A stretch of DNA of 64,000 bases from JAWSVE01 sp050789445 (lineage in GTDB: Bacteria; Pseudomonadota; Gammaproteobacteria; Pseudomonadales; Cellvibrionaceae), in contig JAILXR010000001.1 of the NCBI GenBank assembly GCA_050789445.1, forward strand, positions 2,418,001-2,482,000. The letters run 5' to 3'. Shown in pieces: positions 33,757 through 43,146 of this stretch. Below the pieces are notes generated by a model. It had not been told where the DNA came from. It did no database searches and saw nothing but the letters and a program-made list of their open reading frames with translations. The position numbers and the translations under genes are program-made. Position 1 is the stretch's first letter. Each line of letters opens with the position of its first letter.

Positions 33757-35430
33757 TTATCCCCCGGCACTTAATGCCGTCCATAAATATATTGCGCCAT
33801 ACGCTCGCCACGGAGCCCATTTTTTTGCATGAGCTAACACTTCGACTGGCTTTTCGACATTGAGCGCTTTCATTAATCCTAAATCTGATTCAGGAAATGC
33901 ATTGGGCTCTCTTAATGCGCGCATAGCAACATATTGTGCTGTCCATGGGCCGATACCGGATACATCCAATAAGCGCTTTAAGATAAATTCATGATCGCTT
34001 GAGCCCCAAGGTATTGTCGAATCCACTGTTGCTACCGCTAATGCTTTTACCGTTGCAGCCCGTCGCTGTGTTAATCCTAAACCAATAATATCTTCGATGG
34101 ATGCTTTTGCAATTGCGGCGGGATTGGGAGATGTTTTATCTAATCCGGCAACAGGTGTTTCAACATCATCACCAAATTTATCTACAAATCGCCCGAAGAC
34201 TGTTGTTGCTGCTTTCACGGATATTTGTTGGCCTAGTACTGCCCTCAATGCAAGCTCAAAACCATCGAGTGTCCCCGCAATGCGGATACCAGAATTTTCG
34301 TTAATTATTTTTTTTAGTTTTTTGTCTCGGCCTAAATGTTTTTCTATCACTGTCGGATTAGCGTCGAGATCAAATAATTCTCGTAACTTTATTTGCAAAG
34401 AAACTAGATGAGGCAATAAGTTGTGGGAAAGTTCGACAATAATTTGATGGCGTTTCTCATCTTGTATTGCGGATATCCAGCCTGTGGTTGTTGACAATAG
34501 TTGATTGCTATTACTTTCCTTGTCTATAGAAGCAGGTATAGGATCAGCTAGAGGAACAGTGATAGACACTGTTTTGTAATACACGTCATTTCCCTTTTTG
34601 TCTTTTTGAATACAATCAACACGAGAATTTCCGCGACTGCATAAAAAATGTATTAATGTACTCCACGCAATCGGAGGACGATAACCTAATCGTAAGATAA
34701 TGCCTTGTTCGCTTGTTAATGATGAATTATTTTTTCTTTTATTTGTTACTGTATTGGATTTTCTTAATGCAGATGGGTTTAAACGATATTTGGTTTTAAA
34801 CGCATCATTAAATCGCCGAACGCTTGAAAACCCACTGGCAAAAGCAACATCAGTTATTTTAAGTTGGGTATCCGTTAATAATTGTTTTGCTAATAATAAA
34901 CGATAGGTTTGTGCCAAATTAACTGGGCTTACACCATATTCAGTTTCAATCGATCGTCGTAATTGTCGATCGCTAATGCCGAATTCTTTTGCTAGCGCTT
35001 CTACATTATTATCTGAAAGTGCGCCCGCTTTTATACGCGATGCCGCCATTTGCGCTACACGTTTTACCGCATCCATTTGCGCATTGCCCGGCGCCAGTTC
35101 TGGGCGACATCGCAAACAAGGACGATAACCCGCTTGCTCTGCGCTAGCGGCATTATGATAAAAAGTACAGCGGTCTAATTTTGGAAGCCGAACTCGACAG
35201 ATAGGACGACAATAAATTTTTGTTGTCGACACCGCCACAAAAAACACGCCATCGAAACGAAAGTCATGGGCTTGCATAGCCGCATAGCATTCTTCGGAAT
35301 CCAGTGCAGCCAATGGCGCTATTAACGTTTGATTCTCAGCCGAGAGATTATTATGTTCTGGTGGAAGTTTTTTCATGGCGGACATTCTAACTCTAATTTC
35401 AGTGAAAGAATGGCCATTTTCGGACATCAT
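33757..35430 (-). CDS. Ada/AlkA-type fusion: methyl-sensing regulator and 3-methyladenine DNA glycosylase
   Basis: A 557-residue protein. Residues ~45-115 are the Ada zinc domain, with methyl-acceptor Cys in KIYCRPICRV and ligands in GYRPCLRCRPE. An AraC-type helix-turn-helix follows at ~125-225 (EYGVSPVNLAQTYRLLLAKQ), then an AlkA N-terminal domain (~240-345) and a helix-hairpin-helix glycosylase (~375-545, VSGIGPWTAQYVAMRALRE) with catalytic Asp in FPESDLGL. It likely senses phosphotriester methylation and excises alkylated bases. In-frame ATGs at residues 16 and 19 could be the real start. ogt follows directly. Confidence 0.9.
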   Translation of the reverse strand: MMSENGHSFTEIRVRMSAMKKLPPEHNNLSAENQTLIAPLAALDSEECYAAMQAHDFRFDGVFFVAVSTTKIYCRPICRVRLPKLDRCTFYHNAASAEQAGYRPCLRCRPELAPGNAQMDAVKRVAQMAASRIKAGALSDNNVEALAKEFGISDRQLRRSIETEYGVSPVNLAQTYRLLLAKQLLTDTQLKITDVAFASGFSSVRRFNDAFKTKYRLNPSALRKSNTVTNKRKNNSSLTSEQGIILRLGYRPPIAWSTLIHFLCSRGNSRVDCIQKDKKGNDVYYKTVSITVPLADPIPASIDKESNSNQLLSTTTGWISAIQDEKRHQIIVELSHNLLPHLVSLQIKLRELFDLDANPTVIEKHLGRDKKLKKIINENSGIRIAGTLDGFELALRAVLGQQISVKAATTVFGRFVDKFGDDVETPVAGLDKTSPNPAAIAKASIEDIIGLGLTQRRAATVKALAVATVDSTIPWGSSDHEFILKRLLDVSGIGPWTAQYVAMRALREPNAFPESDLGLMKALNVEKPVEVLAHAKKWAPWRAYGAIYLWTALSAGG

Positions 35431-35514
35431 CTGTACGATTATTTAGATGTGTTAATAATAATTATATTGTTGGCGTAATGGTTATTTGCTGCTCTTTCTT
35501 TCGAATGTACTGCT

Positions 35515-36426
35515 CTAAGTTGTATTTCTTTGAGCTGTATTTCTTTGGGCTGTATTTCGCTGGACAATACCCATCAATTTATAAAGTAACTGGCTTGCTG
35601 CAAACTCATAGGCGTGAAAGCCAGGGATTGGCGCAAACTCTAAAAGATCAAAACCAATAATCTCTCGTTGTTTTGCTACTGATTCAAATAGTCCTAATGT
35701 TTGATACCAACCCAAGCCACCCGGAACAGGTGTGCCGGTTGAAGGAAAAATTGAAGGATCCATCCCGTCGATATCTAACGTAAAAAATACTTTACTGGGG
35801 AAATCGTTTGGTAGCTCTATCGCTGAAATATTATTGGGTACAATGTCATCGGCATCAAAATACGTCACGTTAAATTCTTTTCTTGCTTCCATCTCTTCTT
35901 CGCAATACGCGCGAATACCTAACTGTAATAATGGGATGCCTTTTTCAACAATTCGTTTCATGACCGACGCATGGCTGTAAATATCGCCTTCATAGGCATG
36001 ACGTAAATCGGCGTGGGCATCTATTTGCACAACACCAAAATCCGTTTCGCCTGCATCTAAGTAACCTTTAATAATCCCCCACGTTACTGTGTGTTCGCCA
36101 CCAATACCTACCGGCATCCCGCCCGCTTTTAAAATGTTTTTAGTTGCTGTTGCAATATTATCTATGACCGCTTCAGGTTCAACAGTGCAGTCAATCGGTG
36201 GATGAGTATAAATGCCTAAGCTGCTGGGATTACTTTTTCCGTCCCACACTTCTAATTGTTGAGACGCTTCTAGAATAGCCTGTGGCCCATCGCCCGTTCC
36301 GCCGCCGTAAGAAACGCTGCACTCGTATGGAATCGGTAGCACATGAAATTTTGCCGACGATAATTCTGGCTGTTGAATTTCAGAACCTAAAAAAATAGGA
36401 TTACCTTCAGTCATTTCATTTTGCAT
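35515..36426 (-). CDS. speB: Agmatinase (arginase/ureohydrolase family)
   Basis: A 303-residue manganese enzyme that converts agmatine to putrescine and urea. Metal ligands are seen in GIGGEHTVTWG, VVQIDAHADLRHAYEGD and TLDIDGMDPSIFPSTGTPVP. It is the last gene of the minus-strand polyamine cluster, 53 bp after the carboxynorspermidine decarboxylase gene. The C-terminus is odd: after LLYKLMGIV comes QRNTA repeated three times, encoded by a 15-bp tandem repeat, before the stop. Catalysis should be unaffected since the fold is complete before the tail. Confidence 0.93.
   Translation of the reverse strand: MQNEMTEGNPIFLGSEIQQPELSSAKFHVLPIPYECSVSYGGGTGDGPQAILEASQQLEVWDGKSNPSSLGIYTHPPIDCTVEPEAVIDNIATATKNILKAGGMPVGIGGEHTVTWGIIKGYLDAGETDFGVVQIDAHADLRHAYEGDIYSHASVMKRIVEKGIPLLQLGIRAYCEEEMEARKEFNVTYFDADDIVPNNISAIELPNDFPSKVFFTLDIDGMDPSIFPSTGTPVPGGLGWYQTLGLFESVAKQREIIGFDLLEFAPIPGFHAYEFAASQLLYKLMGIVQRNTAQRNTAQRNTT
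35518..35562 (-). repeat. Three tandem 15-bp repeats at the 3' end of speB
   Basis: Three near-identical 15-bp units (CARMGAAATACARCY on the coding strand) encode QRNTA, QRNTA and QRNTT directly before the stop codon. This is typical of slippage expansion. Confidence 0.85.
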
Positions 36427-36479
36427 GTGTATTCTCTTTACTGCTCACTTTATTAATCTTAAAAGAGGTAGTCGATTGA

Positions 36480-37646
36480 TTAAGACAATCGATTCCTAAA
36501 ATCGTCATAACCAAAGACGTGGACTTGCGTTAACAAATCCGTTTGCGAATTCCAAATCATAATCGCGGGAAGTTTTGTGCCGTTAAAGGTTGTCGTTTTT
36601 ACCATGGTGTAATGTGCCATATCTTCAAACACTAATCGCTCACCAATCACGAGCGGTTTTTGAAATGAATAATCACCCATTACATCACCTGCTAAACAAG
36701 TCATTCCACCGAGTCGGTAAGTATATTCATATTCATTGGCTTGACCCGCGCCCATAATATCGGCGCGGTAAGGCATTTCTAATGTGTCTGGCATGTGACA
36801 TGTAGCAGAGCTGTTTAATATTGCTTGCGGCAATTGATTCCAACCAATATCTAATACTTCTGTCACTAACACGCCGGTACCGATTGCAATGGCTTCGCCT
36901 GGTTCTAGATACACTTGCACATTATATTTTTTTGAAAAACTTTTTATGGTTTCAATCAATTCTTCGCGCTGGTAATCATCTTGTGTAATGTGATGACCGC
37001 CACCAAAATTGACCCATTCCATTTGTGATAACAAATGTCCAAACTTTTCTTCTACCACATCGAGTGTTCTTTTTAATGGTTCAAAACCTTGTTCACATAA
37101 GGTGTGGAAATGTAATCCGCTAATGCCCTCTAAATCTTGATTTTCAAACTTCGATAACGGAATGCCTAACCGAGAACCCGGAGCACAAGGGTCGTAAATA
37201 GGAACAGCCCCTTCAGAATGTTCGGGATTAATGCGCAATCCAAATTTTAATTCGGGTCTTGCTGATTTTGCCGATTGAATCAGCTTTTGAAAACGTTGCC
37301 ACTGGCTAAATGAATTGAAAACGACGGTGTTGGCTAATGATAAAATATCATTTAAATCTTTTTCAGCATAAGCAGCTGAAAAAACATGTGCTTCTCCGCC
37401 GTAAAAATCTTTTGCTAATCTTAATTCATGCAATCCACTTGAGCAGGTACCACTTAAATACTGTGATGTTAAATCACCGAGCGACCACATTGAAAATGCC
37501 TTTAATGCGGCTAGTACCTTTGCTCCACTTCGCTCTTGCACGTCCTGTAATATTTCTAAGTTTTTCTGCACGGCGATTTCATCGACCACATAACACAAAC
37601 TTGGCAGCCGCTTTAAGTCCAATTTTTTAAAATCAGTTTTCTGCAT
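36480..37646 (-). CDS. nspC: Carboxynorspermidine/carboxyspermidine decarboxylase
   Basis: A 388-residue PLP enzyme of the alanine racemase-fold decarboxylase family. It removes the carboxyl group of carboxyspermidine or carboxynorspermidine to give spermidine or norspermidine. The N-terminal strand LCYVVDEIAVQKNLEIL and the PLP Lys in VLAALKAFSMW are seen, with the phosphate and substrate segments WVNFGGGHHITQDDY and LEPGEAIAIGTGVL, and SSATCHMPDTLEMPY with the catalytic Cys. It lies between the saccharopine-dehydrogenase-like gene (128 bp upstream) and speB. Confidence 0.92.
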   Translation of the reverse strand: MQKTDFKKLDLKRLPSLCYVVDEIAVQKNLEILQDVQERSGAKVLAALKAFSMWSLGDLTSQYLSGTCSSGLHELRLAKDFYGGEAHVFSAAYAEKDLNDILSLANTVVFNSFSQWQRFQKLIQSAKSARPELKFGLRINPEHSEGAVPIYDPCAPGSRLGIPLSKFENQDLEGISGLHFHTLCEQGFEPLKRTLDVVEEKFGHLLSQMEWVNFGGGHHITQDDYQREELIETIKSFSKKYNVQVYLEPGEAIAIGTGVLVTEVLDIGWNQLPQAILNSSATCHMPDTLEMPYRADIMGAGQANEYEYTYRLGGMTCLAGDVMGDYSFQKPLVIGERLVFEDMAHYTMVKTTTFNGTKLPAIMIWNSQTDLLTQVHVFGYDDFRNRLS

Positions 37647-37774
37647 GATGCTATATCCCTATATTTTTTATCGTGATAATTTTTTTAATTTTTCTACCTG
37701 CCGTGTCTTTTATCTCTGTTTTTATTTTTATTCATTCAGCTTTTATCTCATCCTTTGTATAGATAGAAACTAAT

Positions 37775-38983
37775 TCAAACAGAAAATTCTGGATCTTCGA
37801 TGACAGTCCAAGGAAGGCCGTATTGATTCATGTCATCCATAAACGGATCAGGATCGAGCTGCTCCATATTAAAGACACCGGCACCCTTCCACTTTCCTTC
37901 TAGCATCATTTTCGCGCCGATCATTGCTGGCACACCGGTTGTGTACGAAATTGCTTGCGACTTCACTTCTTTATAACACGCTTGATGATCACAAATATTA
38001 TACACATAAGCTGATTTTGGCTTGCCATCTTTCGTCCCCGTTACAAGACAACCGATACAAGTTTTGCCTTTTGTCCGCGGTCCCAAACTGGCAGGGTCTG
38101 GTAACAATGCTTTTAAAAATTGCAGTGGAACAATTTCTTTTCCTTCAAACATAACTGGCTCAATGCCGGTCATTCCTACATTGCCCAGTACTTCTAAATG
38201 TTTTAAATAGTTTTCAGAGAAACTCATCCAGAATTGTGCTTTTTTAAGTGTGGGGAAATGCTTCGTCAATGATTCTAGTTCTTCGTGATACATACGGTAA
38301 ATATCATAGGTGCCCACATTTTCTGGGCAGGTAAACGCCTGATGCTCTGACATCGCAGGTGTTTCTTTAAACTCGCCTGATTCCCAATGACGGCATTCTG
38401 CAGTCACTTCTCGAATATTAATTTCTGGATTGAAATTTGTCGCAAACGGGTAGCCATGATCACCCCCATTCACATCTATAATATTTAACGTTTCGATTTC
38501 ATCGAAATAATGTTTTGCCAAATAGGTGGTGAAAACGTTAGTGGCTCCCGGATCAAAACCAGAGCCTAACAATGCCATTAAGCCTGCTTTTTTAAATTTT
38601 TCTTGGTATGCCCACTGCCATTTGTATTCAAATTTTGCGGTATCTTCTGGCTCATAGTTAGCTGTGTCCATGTAATTCACGCCAGCTTCTAGACACGCAT
38701 CCATGATCGTTAAATCTTGATACGGCAAAGCAACATTGATCACCAGCTCTGGTTTTTCTTTTCTTAATAACGCCACTAGCTCTGGTACATTGTCAGCATC
38801 AACCGTAGCCGTTGTAATTTCTCTACCATTTTGCATCTCGGCGACTTGTTGTGCGATGGCATCACATTTTGATTTTGTTCGACTTGCTAAAACAATTTCT
38901 GAAAATACTTCTGGAACACTCGCGCACTTATGGGCAACAACCCCCCCCACACCGCCTGCTCCAATGATGACTACTTTTGCCAT
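37775..38983 (-). CDS. Carboxynorspermidine/carboxyspermidine synthase (saccharopine dehydrogenase family)
   Basis: A 402-residue NADPH-dependent enzyme that condenses aspartate semialdehyde with putrescine or diaminopropane. The Rossmann start is VVIIGAGGVGGVVAHKCA, followed by VINVALPYQDLTIMDACLEA and the LGSGFDPGATNVFTTYLAK segment typical of this clade. It pairs with the NspC-type decarboxylase downstream; together they form the S-adenosylmethionine-independent route to spermidine. speA lies 46 bp upstream. Because speA and speB make putrescine, spermidine is the more likely end product. Confidence 0.9.
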   Translation of the reverse strand: MAKVVIIGAGGVGGVVAHKCASVPEVFSEIVLASRTKSKCDAIAQQVAEMQNGREITTATVDADNVPELVALLRKEKPELVINVALPYQDLTIMDACLEAGVNYMDTANYEPEDTAKFEYKWQWAYQEKFKKAGLMALLGSGFDPGATNVFTTYLAKHYFDEIETLNIIDVNGGDHGYPFATNFNPEINIREVTAECRHWESGEFKETPAMSEHQAFTCPENVGTYDIYRMYHEELESLTKHFPTLKKAQFWMSFSENYLKHLEVLGNVGMTGIEPVMFEGKEIVPLQFLKALLPDPASLGPRTKGKTCIGCLVTGTKDGKPKSAYVYNICDHQACYKEVKSQAISYTTGVPAMIGAKMMLEGKWKGAGVFNMEQLDPDPFMDDMNQYGLPWTVIEDPEFSV

Positions 38984-39029
38984 GTTTTTTCCTTTAATGT
39001 TTTATTCAATATAAAAATTAATTTTAAAA

Positions 39030-41003
39030 TTATCGCTCGAAATACGTATAACCACGTAAACTTTCTGAAAATGCCGTCAACATACTCTTTCGTGTCGCCG
39101 CTGAAATTCGTCCGTCTCTTACAGCTTTTTCTGCTCGTCTTCGGAATTTCTCCAGCATCCCCTGAGGATTGTATTCAACATAGCTCAACACGTCGGCGAT
39201 ACAATCACCCTCGAACTCTCGAATAAAATCAAAGCTACCATCTTGGTTGACTCTAACACTAGCAACATTCGTATCACCAAACAGGTTATGCAAGTCACCT
39301 AACGTTTCCTGATATGCGCCGACTAAAAACACGGCCAAGTGATATTCTTCACCTTCATTGAGCGGATGCAATGGCAATGTAGTTTCTTCACCATTTGGAT
39401 TCGCAAAGCGATCAATTTTTCCATCGCAGTCGCAGGTTAGATCAGCAATAATTGCTTGGCGTGTTGGCTTTTCATTTAATCGCTCGATAGGCATGATTGG
39501 CAACAATTGATTAATTGCCCAAATGTCTGGCAATGATTGGAACACACTAAAGTTTCCGTAATACACATCACTTAGCAATTCTGGTAAAGATTCCAGTTCT
39601 GGAGAAACCCGGCGAGCTTGTGGCAACAGCTGTGCAATTTTATATAAAACCGCTCGGCAATAATTGTCCGCTAAAGCTCGCTCTCGTAGCTGCATTTGTC
39701 CATGCCGAAATAAATCATACACTTCGTCACGATAATAAAGCGCATCGTTAAAACTTTCTTGTAAATTATCGGCTGTTACTTTTTCAAACACTTCGACAAG
39801 GTTGTGTATTAATTCATGTGCTTCAGCAGATAATTTTTCTGGCAGATTTGTTGGCTCTGGCTTTCTCACATCCAATACATTAAATAAAAGTAATGATGAA
39901 TAAGCGACTGTTGCTCGACCACTTTCTGTCACGATAACGGGGTGTGGAATATCACAGGGATCTAATATTTCGCAAACGGCTTCAATAATATCAACACAAT
40001 ATTCATTTAATTGATAATTCATACTATGCGTGCTGTTCGAAGCAGTACCATCGTAATCAACGGCAAGGCCGCCACCTAAATCGAGGTAACCCATATTCGC
40101 GCCCTCTTCGACTAAGCTGACGTAATAGCGGCAAGCCTCTAAAACACCTGAGCGAATATTTCTGATATTTGGAATTTGCGAACCCAAATGGGAATGTAAA
40201 AGTTGTAGACAATCGAGCATATCAGCTGCTTTAAGCTGATCCACCACATCGATTAGTTGCGACGACGTCAACCCAAAAATACTTTGCTCACCGCTATCGT
40301 TTGCCCAGTAGCCATCTACTTTTGTAGAAAGGCGCATACGAACACCAATGTAGGGCTTTATCCCTAGCGCCTGGCTGCGCTCAATGATGATCGGTATTTC
40401 TGCTAAGGTTTCGACAACAAAAAAACATTTTATGCCCATCCTTACTGCGTACAGGCCAAGCTCGACAAATTCGGCATCTTTGTAACCATTACAAATAATT
40501 AAACTTTCTGGATCCTTTAAGTAAGAAAGCGCAATAATTAATTCCGCCTTACTACCGGCTTCTAACCCGTGATGATAGCGAGAACCAAAAGACGCAATCT
40601 CTTCAATAACATGGCATTGTTGATTCACCTTTATGGGAAAAACACCACGGTAGTGATTTTTGTAGTTGGCTTTTTTAATGGCATTAGCAAACGCATCATT
40701 TAACAAACTGATACGATGATCGAGTAAGTTTTCAATGCGCAAAACCACTGGCATTTCCATACCACGATCTTGCATGCCTTTTACGATATCAATTAAAGGC
40801 ACTTTGACTTTTTTCTCGCCAAAGCTCACAACGACTTCCGCATCACCGCCATCATTAATATCAAAATATCCTGCACCCCATTCACGCACGCCATACATCT
40901 CGGCACTCGACTGAGCAGACCATTCTTCTTCGCTGGTTTCATTAAATGCGGCGAAGGTATCAGCCTCTAGGGCTTCTTCAATATCAGAGGGAGACGCGCT
41001 CAT
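39030..41003 (-). CDS. speA: Biosynthetic arginine decarboxylase
   Basis: A 657-residue PLP enzyme converting arginine to agmatine. The PLP Lys lies in YRGVFPIKVNQQCHVIEEI, with HHGLEAGSKAELIIALSYL, LLHSHLGSQIPNIRNIR and LDLGGGLAVDYDGT around the active site. Length and domain order match SpeA, including the helical C-terminal part (DVYYGNFSVFQSLPDIWAI). It is the first gene of the polyamine cluster, 124 bp downstream of the PLA2-like gene, so the promoter may be in that gap. Confidence 0.95.
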   Translation of the reverse strand: MSASPSDIEEALEADTFAAFNETSEEEWSAQSSAEMYGVREWGAGYFDINDGGDAEVVVSFGEKKVKVPLIDIVKGMQDRGMEMPVVLRIENLLDHRISLLNDAFANAIKKANYKNHYRGVFPIKVNQQCHVIEEIASFGSRYHHGLEAGSKAELIIALSYLKDPESLIICNGYKDAEFVELGLYAVRMGIKCFFVVETLAEIPIIIERSQALGIKPYIGVRMRLSTKVDGYWANDSGEQSIFGLTSSQLIDVVDQLKAADMLDCLQLLHSHLGSQIPNIRNIRSGVLEACRYYVSLVEEGANMGYLDLGGGLAVDYDGTASNSTHSMNYQLNEYCVDIIEAVCEILDPCDIPHPVIVTESGRATVAYSSLLLFNVLDVRKPEPTNLPEKLSAEAHELIHNLVEVFEKVTADNLQESFNDALYYRDEVYDLFRHGQMQLRERALADNYCRAVLYKIAQLLPQARRVSPELESLPELLSDVYYGNFSVFQSLPDIWAINQLLPIMPIERLNEKPTRQAIIADLTCDCDGKIDRFANPNGEETTLPLHPLNEGEEYHLAVFLVGAYQETLGDLHNLFGDTNVASVRVNQDGSFDFIREFEGDCIADVLSYVEYNPQGMLEKFRRRAEKAVRDGRISAATRKSMLTAFSESLRGYTYFER

Positions 41004-41127
41004 TTATATACCTTTTTCTTAGATCAATCCGAGATGGCTCAATGTGTTAATCAGGATGCGGATTGTCCATATTTTTTGTGGCAAAGATAGTGTTTCTTTC
41101 AGCTCTTTTACCCCTAGAAGGAAAAGC

Positions 41128-41607
41128 TTATTCTATGTCGCTATCTCCCTTCTCTTCTCCAATTTTTGTCAGTGTTAGATCTTCAGCCAATTTCTTGTCC
41201 TGATCTGAAAGGCCTTTGTATCCACGAGGAAGCCAACCATCAAAATAGGGCCATCCATAACCCCAGCGGAATGGGCTTATCCAATACGGAGAGCCACCCA
41301 CTCTGACACCGGCCAGCATAACCAGCGCTATTTCGGGCTCACCCACTTGAGCGACGCATTGCTGAAGAGCTTTATCAGCAAACTGTCTCTGACGATAAGA
41401 ACCGCCGAGCCAGTAGGCTCTGTCATGATCAGTACAACAAGACAGCCATAACCGCTTTTGATCAAGCGTGCCATCTGGAAAAGCACTGCAGCCATCACTG
41501 GTAAATGGTTGTAGAACTGCCGATTTTTTTTGGTTATCCGCATAACTAGGCTGAATAATATAACTACCACACACTAGCATTATGAATATTAGATTTCTTT
41601 TAGCCAT
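41128..41607 (-). CDS. Secreted phospholipase A2-like domain protein
   Basis: A 159-residue protein with a signal peptide (cleavage near PSYA-DN). The core TSDGCSAFPDG ... LWLSCCTDHDRAYWLGG resembles the CCxxHD catalytic signature of phospholipase A2 (Cys57, Cys58, His61, Asp62), where His and Asp act in hydrolysis. The calcium loop is not obvious (DGCSAFPDGT may serve). The C-terminal part is aromatic and Gly-rich (SPFRWGYGWPYFDGWLPRG). It could be a secreted lipase or a non-catalytic relative. It is divergent from ubiE. Confidence 0.6.
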   Translation of the reverse strand: MAKRNLIFIMLVCGSYIIQPSYADNQKKSAVLQPFTSDGCSAFPDGTLDQKRLWLSCCTDHDRAYWLGGSYRQRQFADKALQQCVAQVGEPEIALVMLAGVRVGGSPYWISPFRWGYGWPYFDGWLPRGYKGLSDQDKKLAEDLTLTKIGEEKGDSDIE

Positions 41608-41704
41608 TTACTCACTCTTTTATTCTGATCTATTAGTCGCTGACGTCCCTCGGACAGCCATGTACAATATGGCAACCTTTTATTAAACGAAAGATATACG
41701 CTCA

Positions 41705-42514
41705 ATGCCTGATTCCTCAAGCCTTAACGCTAGAAATAGCGACCAGAACAACCAACGGTCATCCAATAATGACGATGGCACGACCCACTTCGGTTTTGAG
41801 CAAGTTAAAACCGAGGAGAAAGCGGAACGAGTTGCAGGCGTGTTTCATTCCGTCGCAGCGCAATATGATGTCATGAATGATTTTATGACAGCGGGTATTC
41901 ATCGTATTTGGAAACGCTACACGATTGAAGCGGCTGCCGCGAGACCCGGCCAACGCATTTTAGATATCGCGGGTGGAACGGGCGATTTAACGATTCCTTT
42001 CTCTCGCATTGTCGGCGAGCAAGGCCAAGTCGTATTAGCAGACATAAACGATTCCATGTTGAAAGTGGGTCGTGACCGCCTAACGGATAAAGGCATTGTC
42101 GGCAATGTTGTCTACCTGCAAACCGATGCACAATATTTACCTTTCCCAGACAATAGTTTTGATTGCATCACCATTGCGTTCGGATTACGTAATGTTACCG
42201 ATAAAGATTTAGCGCTCGAATCAATGTTGAGAATTTTAAAGCCAGGTGGCCGGCTATTAATTCTAGAATTCTCGAAACCTAAAAATGAAACATTTGGAAA
42301 ACTTTACGACAAATATTCATTTAATATTTTACCGACTATGGGAAAATTAATTGCTAATGACCCCGACAGCTACCGTTACCTTGCTGAATCAATTCGCATG
42401 CATCCAGACCAAGAAACGCTAAAAGAAATGATGAACAATGCGGGCTTTATCAAGACGCAATATACCAACATGACAGGTGGCATTGTCGCTCTTCATAAAG
42501 GATTCAAGGCCTAA
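41705..42514 (+). CDS. ubiE: Ubiquinone/menaquinone biosynthesis C-methyltransferase
   Basis: A 269-residue SAM-dependent methyltransferase acting on demethylmenaquinol and the C-methylation step of ubiquinone. Motif I is ILDIAGGTGDLTIPFSR; the family signatures YDVMNDFMTAGIHRIWKR and LLILEFSKPKNETFGKLYD are both clear. About 25 polar residues (MPDSSSLNARNSDQNNQR) precede the usual start, a modest N-terminal extension. The stop overlaps the ATG of ubiJ. It is the first gene of the ubi-his-tat series. Confidence 0.95.
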   Translation: MPDSSSLNARNSDQNNQRSSNNDDGTTHFGFEQVKTEEKAERVAGVFHSVAAQYDVMNDFMTAGIHRIWKRYTIEAAAARPGQRILDIAGGTGDLTIPFSRIVGEQGQVVLADINDSMLKVGRDRLTDKGIVGNVVYLQTDAQYLPFPDNSFDCITIAFGLRNVTDKDLALESMLRILKPGGRLLILEFSKPKNETFGKLYDKYSFNILPTMGKLIANDPDSYRYLAESIRMHPDQETLKEMMNNAGFIKTQYTNMTGGIVALHKGFKA

Positions 42515-43134
42515 TGCTCGACCCAGCATTACAAACATCATTTGCATTAGCGATAGAAGCTACTATTCAAAAAGCGTTACGACACGACCCCGCTTCTCTT
42601 CATGCACTCAAAAAATTGCAGGGCCAAGCACTCGCCGTCGAAACAACAGCACCGAACACTACTTTTTATTTTCTTCCATCAGAAGATGGCTTGGATGTTT
42701 ACACGCAATTTGAAGGCGATGTCACCACTCGGCTGAAAGGATCACTACTCTCTCTCGCGCAGCTTGCCAAAAATGATCGTGTGAATTTATCCGGTTCAGG
42801 CGTTGAGGTTTTTGGCAGTACTGGCTTATTAATTGAATTGCAAACCGTTTTTAAACATTTAGAGATAGATTGGGAAGAAGCACTTAATGACGTATTAGGT
42901 GATCTAGTAGGGCATCAAACTGCAAACGCCATCCGGAAAATATTTGGCTGGGCGACAGGAAGAAAAAAAACCTTCACTCGCTTACTGGGTGAATATTTAA
43001 CTGAAGAAATAAAAACTACGCCAAACAAAATCGAGCTAGAAAAATACTATAGCGATGTAAGCGCCCTTCAATTGGCGACCGACCGAATTTCTGCAAGAGT
43101 TGACGCATTAAAAACGGCGTTAAAAAAACAATAA
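42514..43134 (+). CDS. ubiJ: Ubiquinone biosynthesis accessory factor UbiJ (SCP2 domain)
   Basis: A 206-residue protein with an SCP2-type lipid-binding domain (DGLDVYTQFEGDVTTRLKGS, then KNDRVNLSGSGVEVFGSTG) and a coiled C-terminal helix. UbiJ scaffolds the soluble Ubi hydroxylase complex and binds lipid intermediates. Its ATG overlaps the ubiE stop (TAATG), and ubiB follows by 12 bp, which gives the standard ubiE-ubiJ-ubiB order. Confidence 0.92.
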   Translation: MLDPALQTSFALAIEATIQKALRHDPASLHALKKLQGQALAVETTAPNTTFYFLPSEDGLDVYTQFEGDVTTRLKGSLLSLAQLAKNDRVNLSGSGVEVFGSTGLLIELQTVFKHLEIDWEEALNDVLGDLVGHQTANAIRKIFGWATGRKKTFTRLLGEYLTEEIKTTPNKIELEKYYSDVSALQLATDRISARVDALKTALKKQ

Positions 43135-43146
43135 GGATCACAGCAA

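Noticed and set aside
34097..34411. Plus-strand ORFs antisense to the Ada/AlkA fusion
   Set aside because: They overlap a well-supported glycosylase domain and show no family resemblance or ribosome site.
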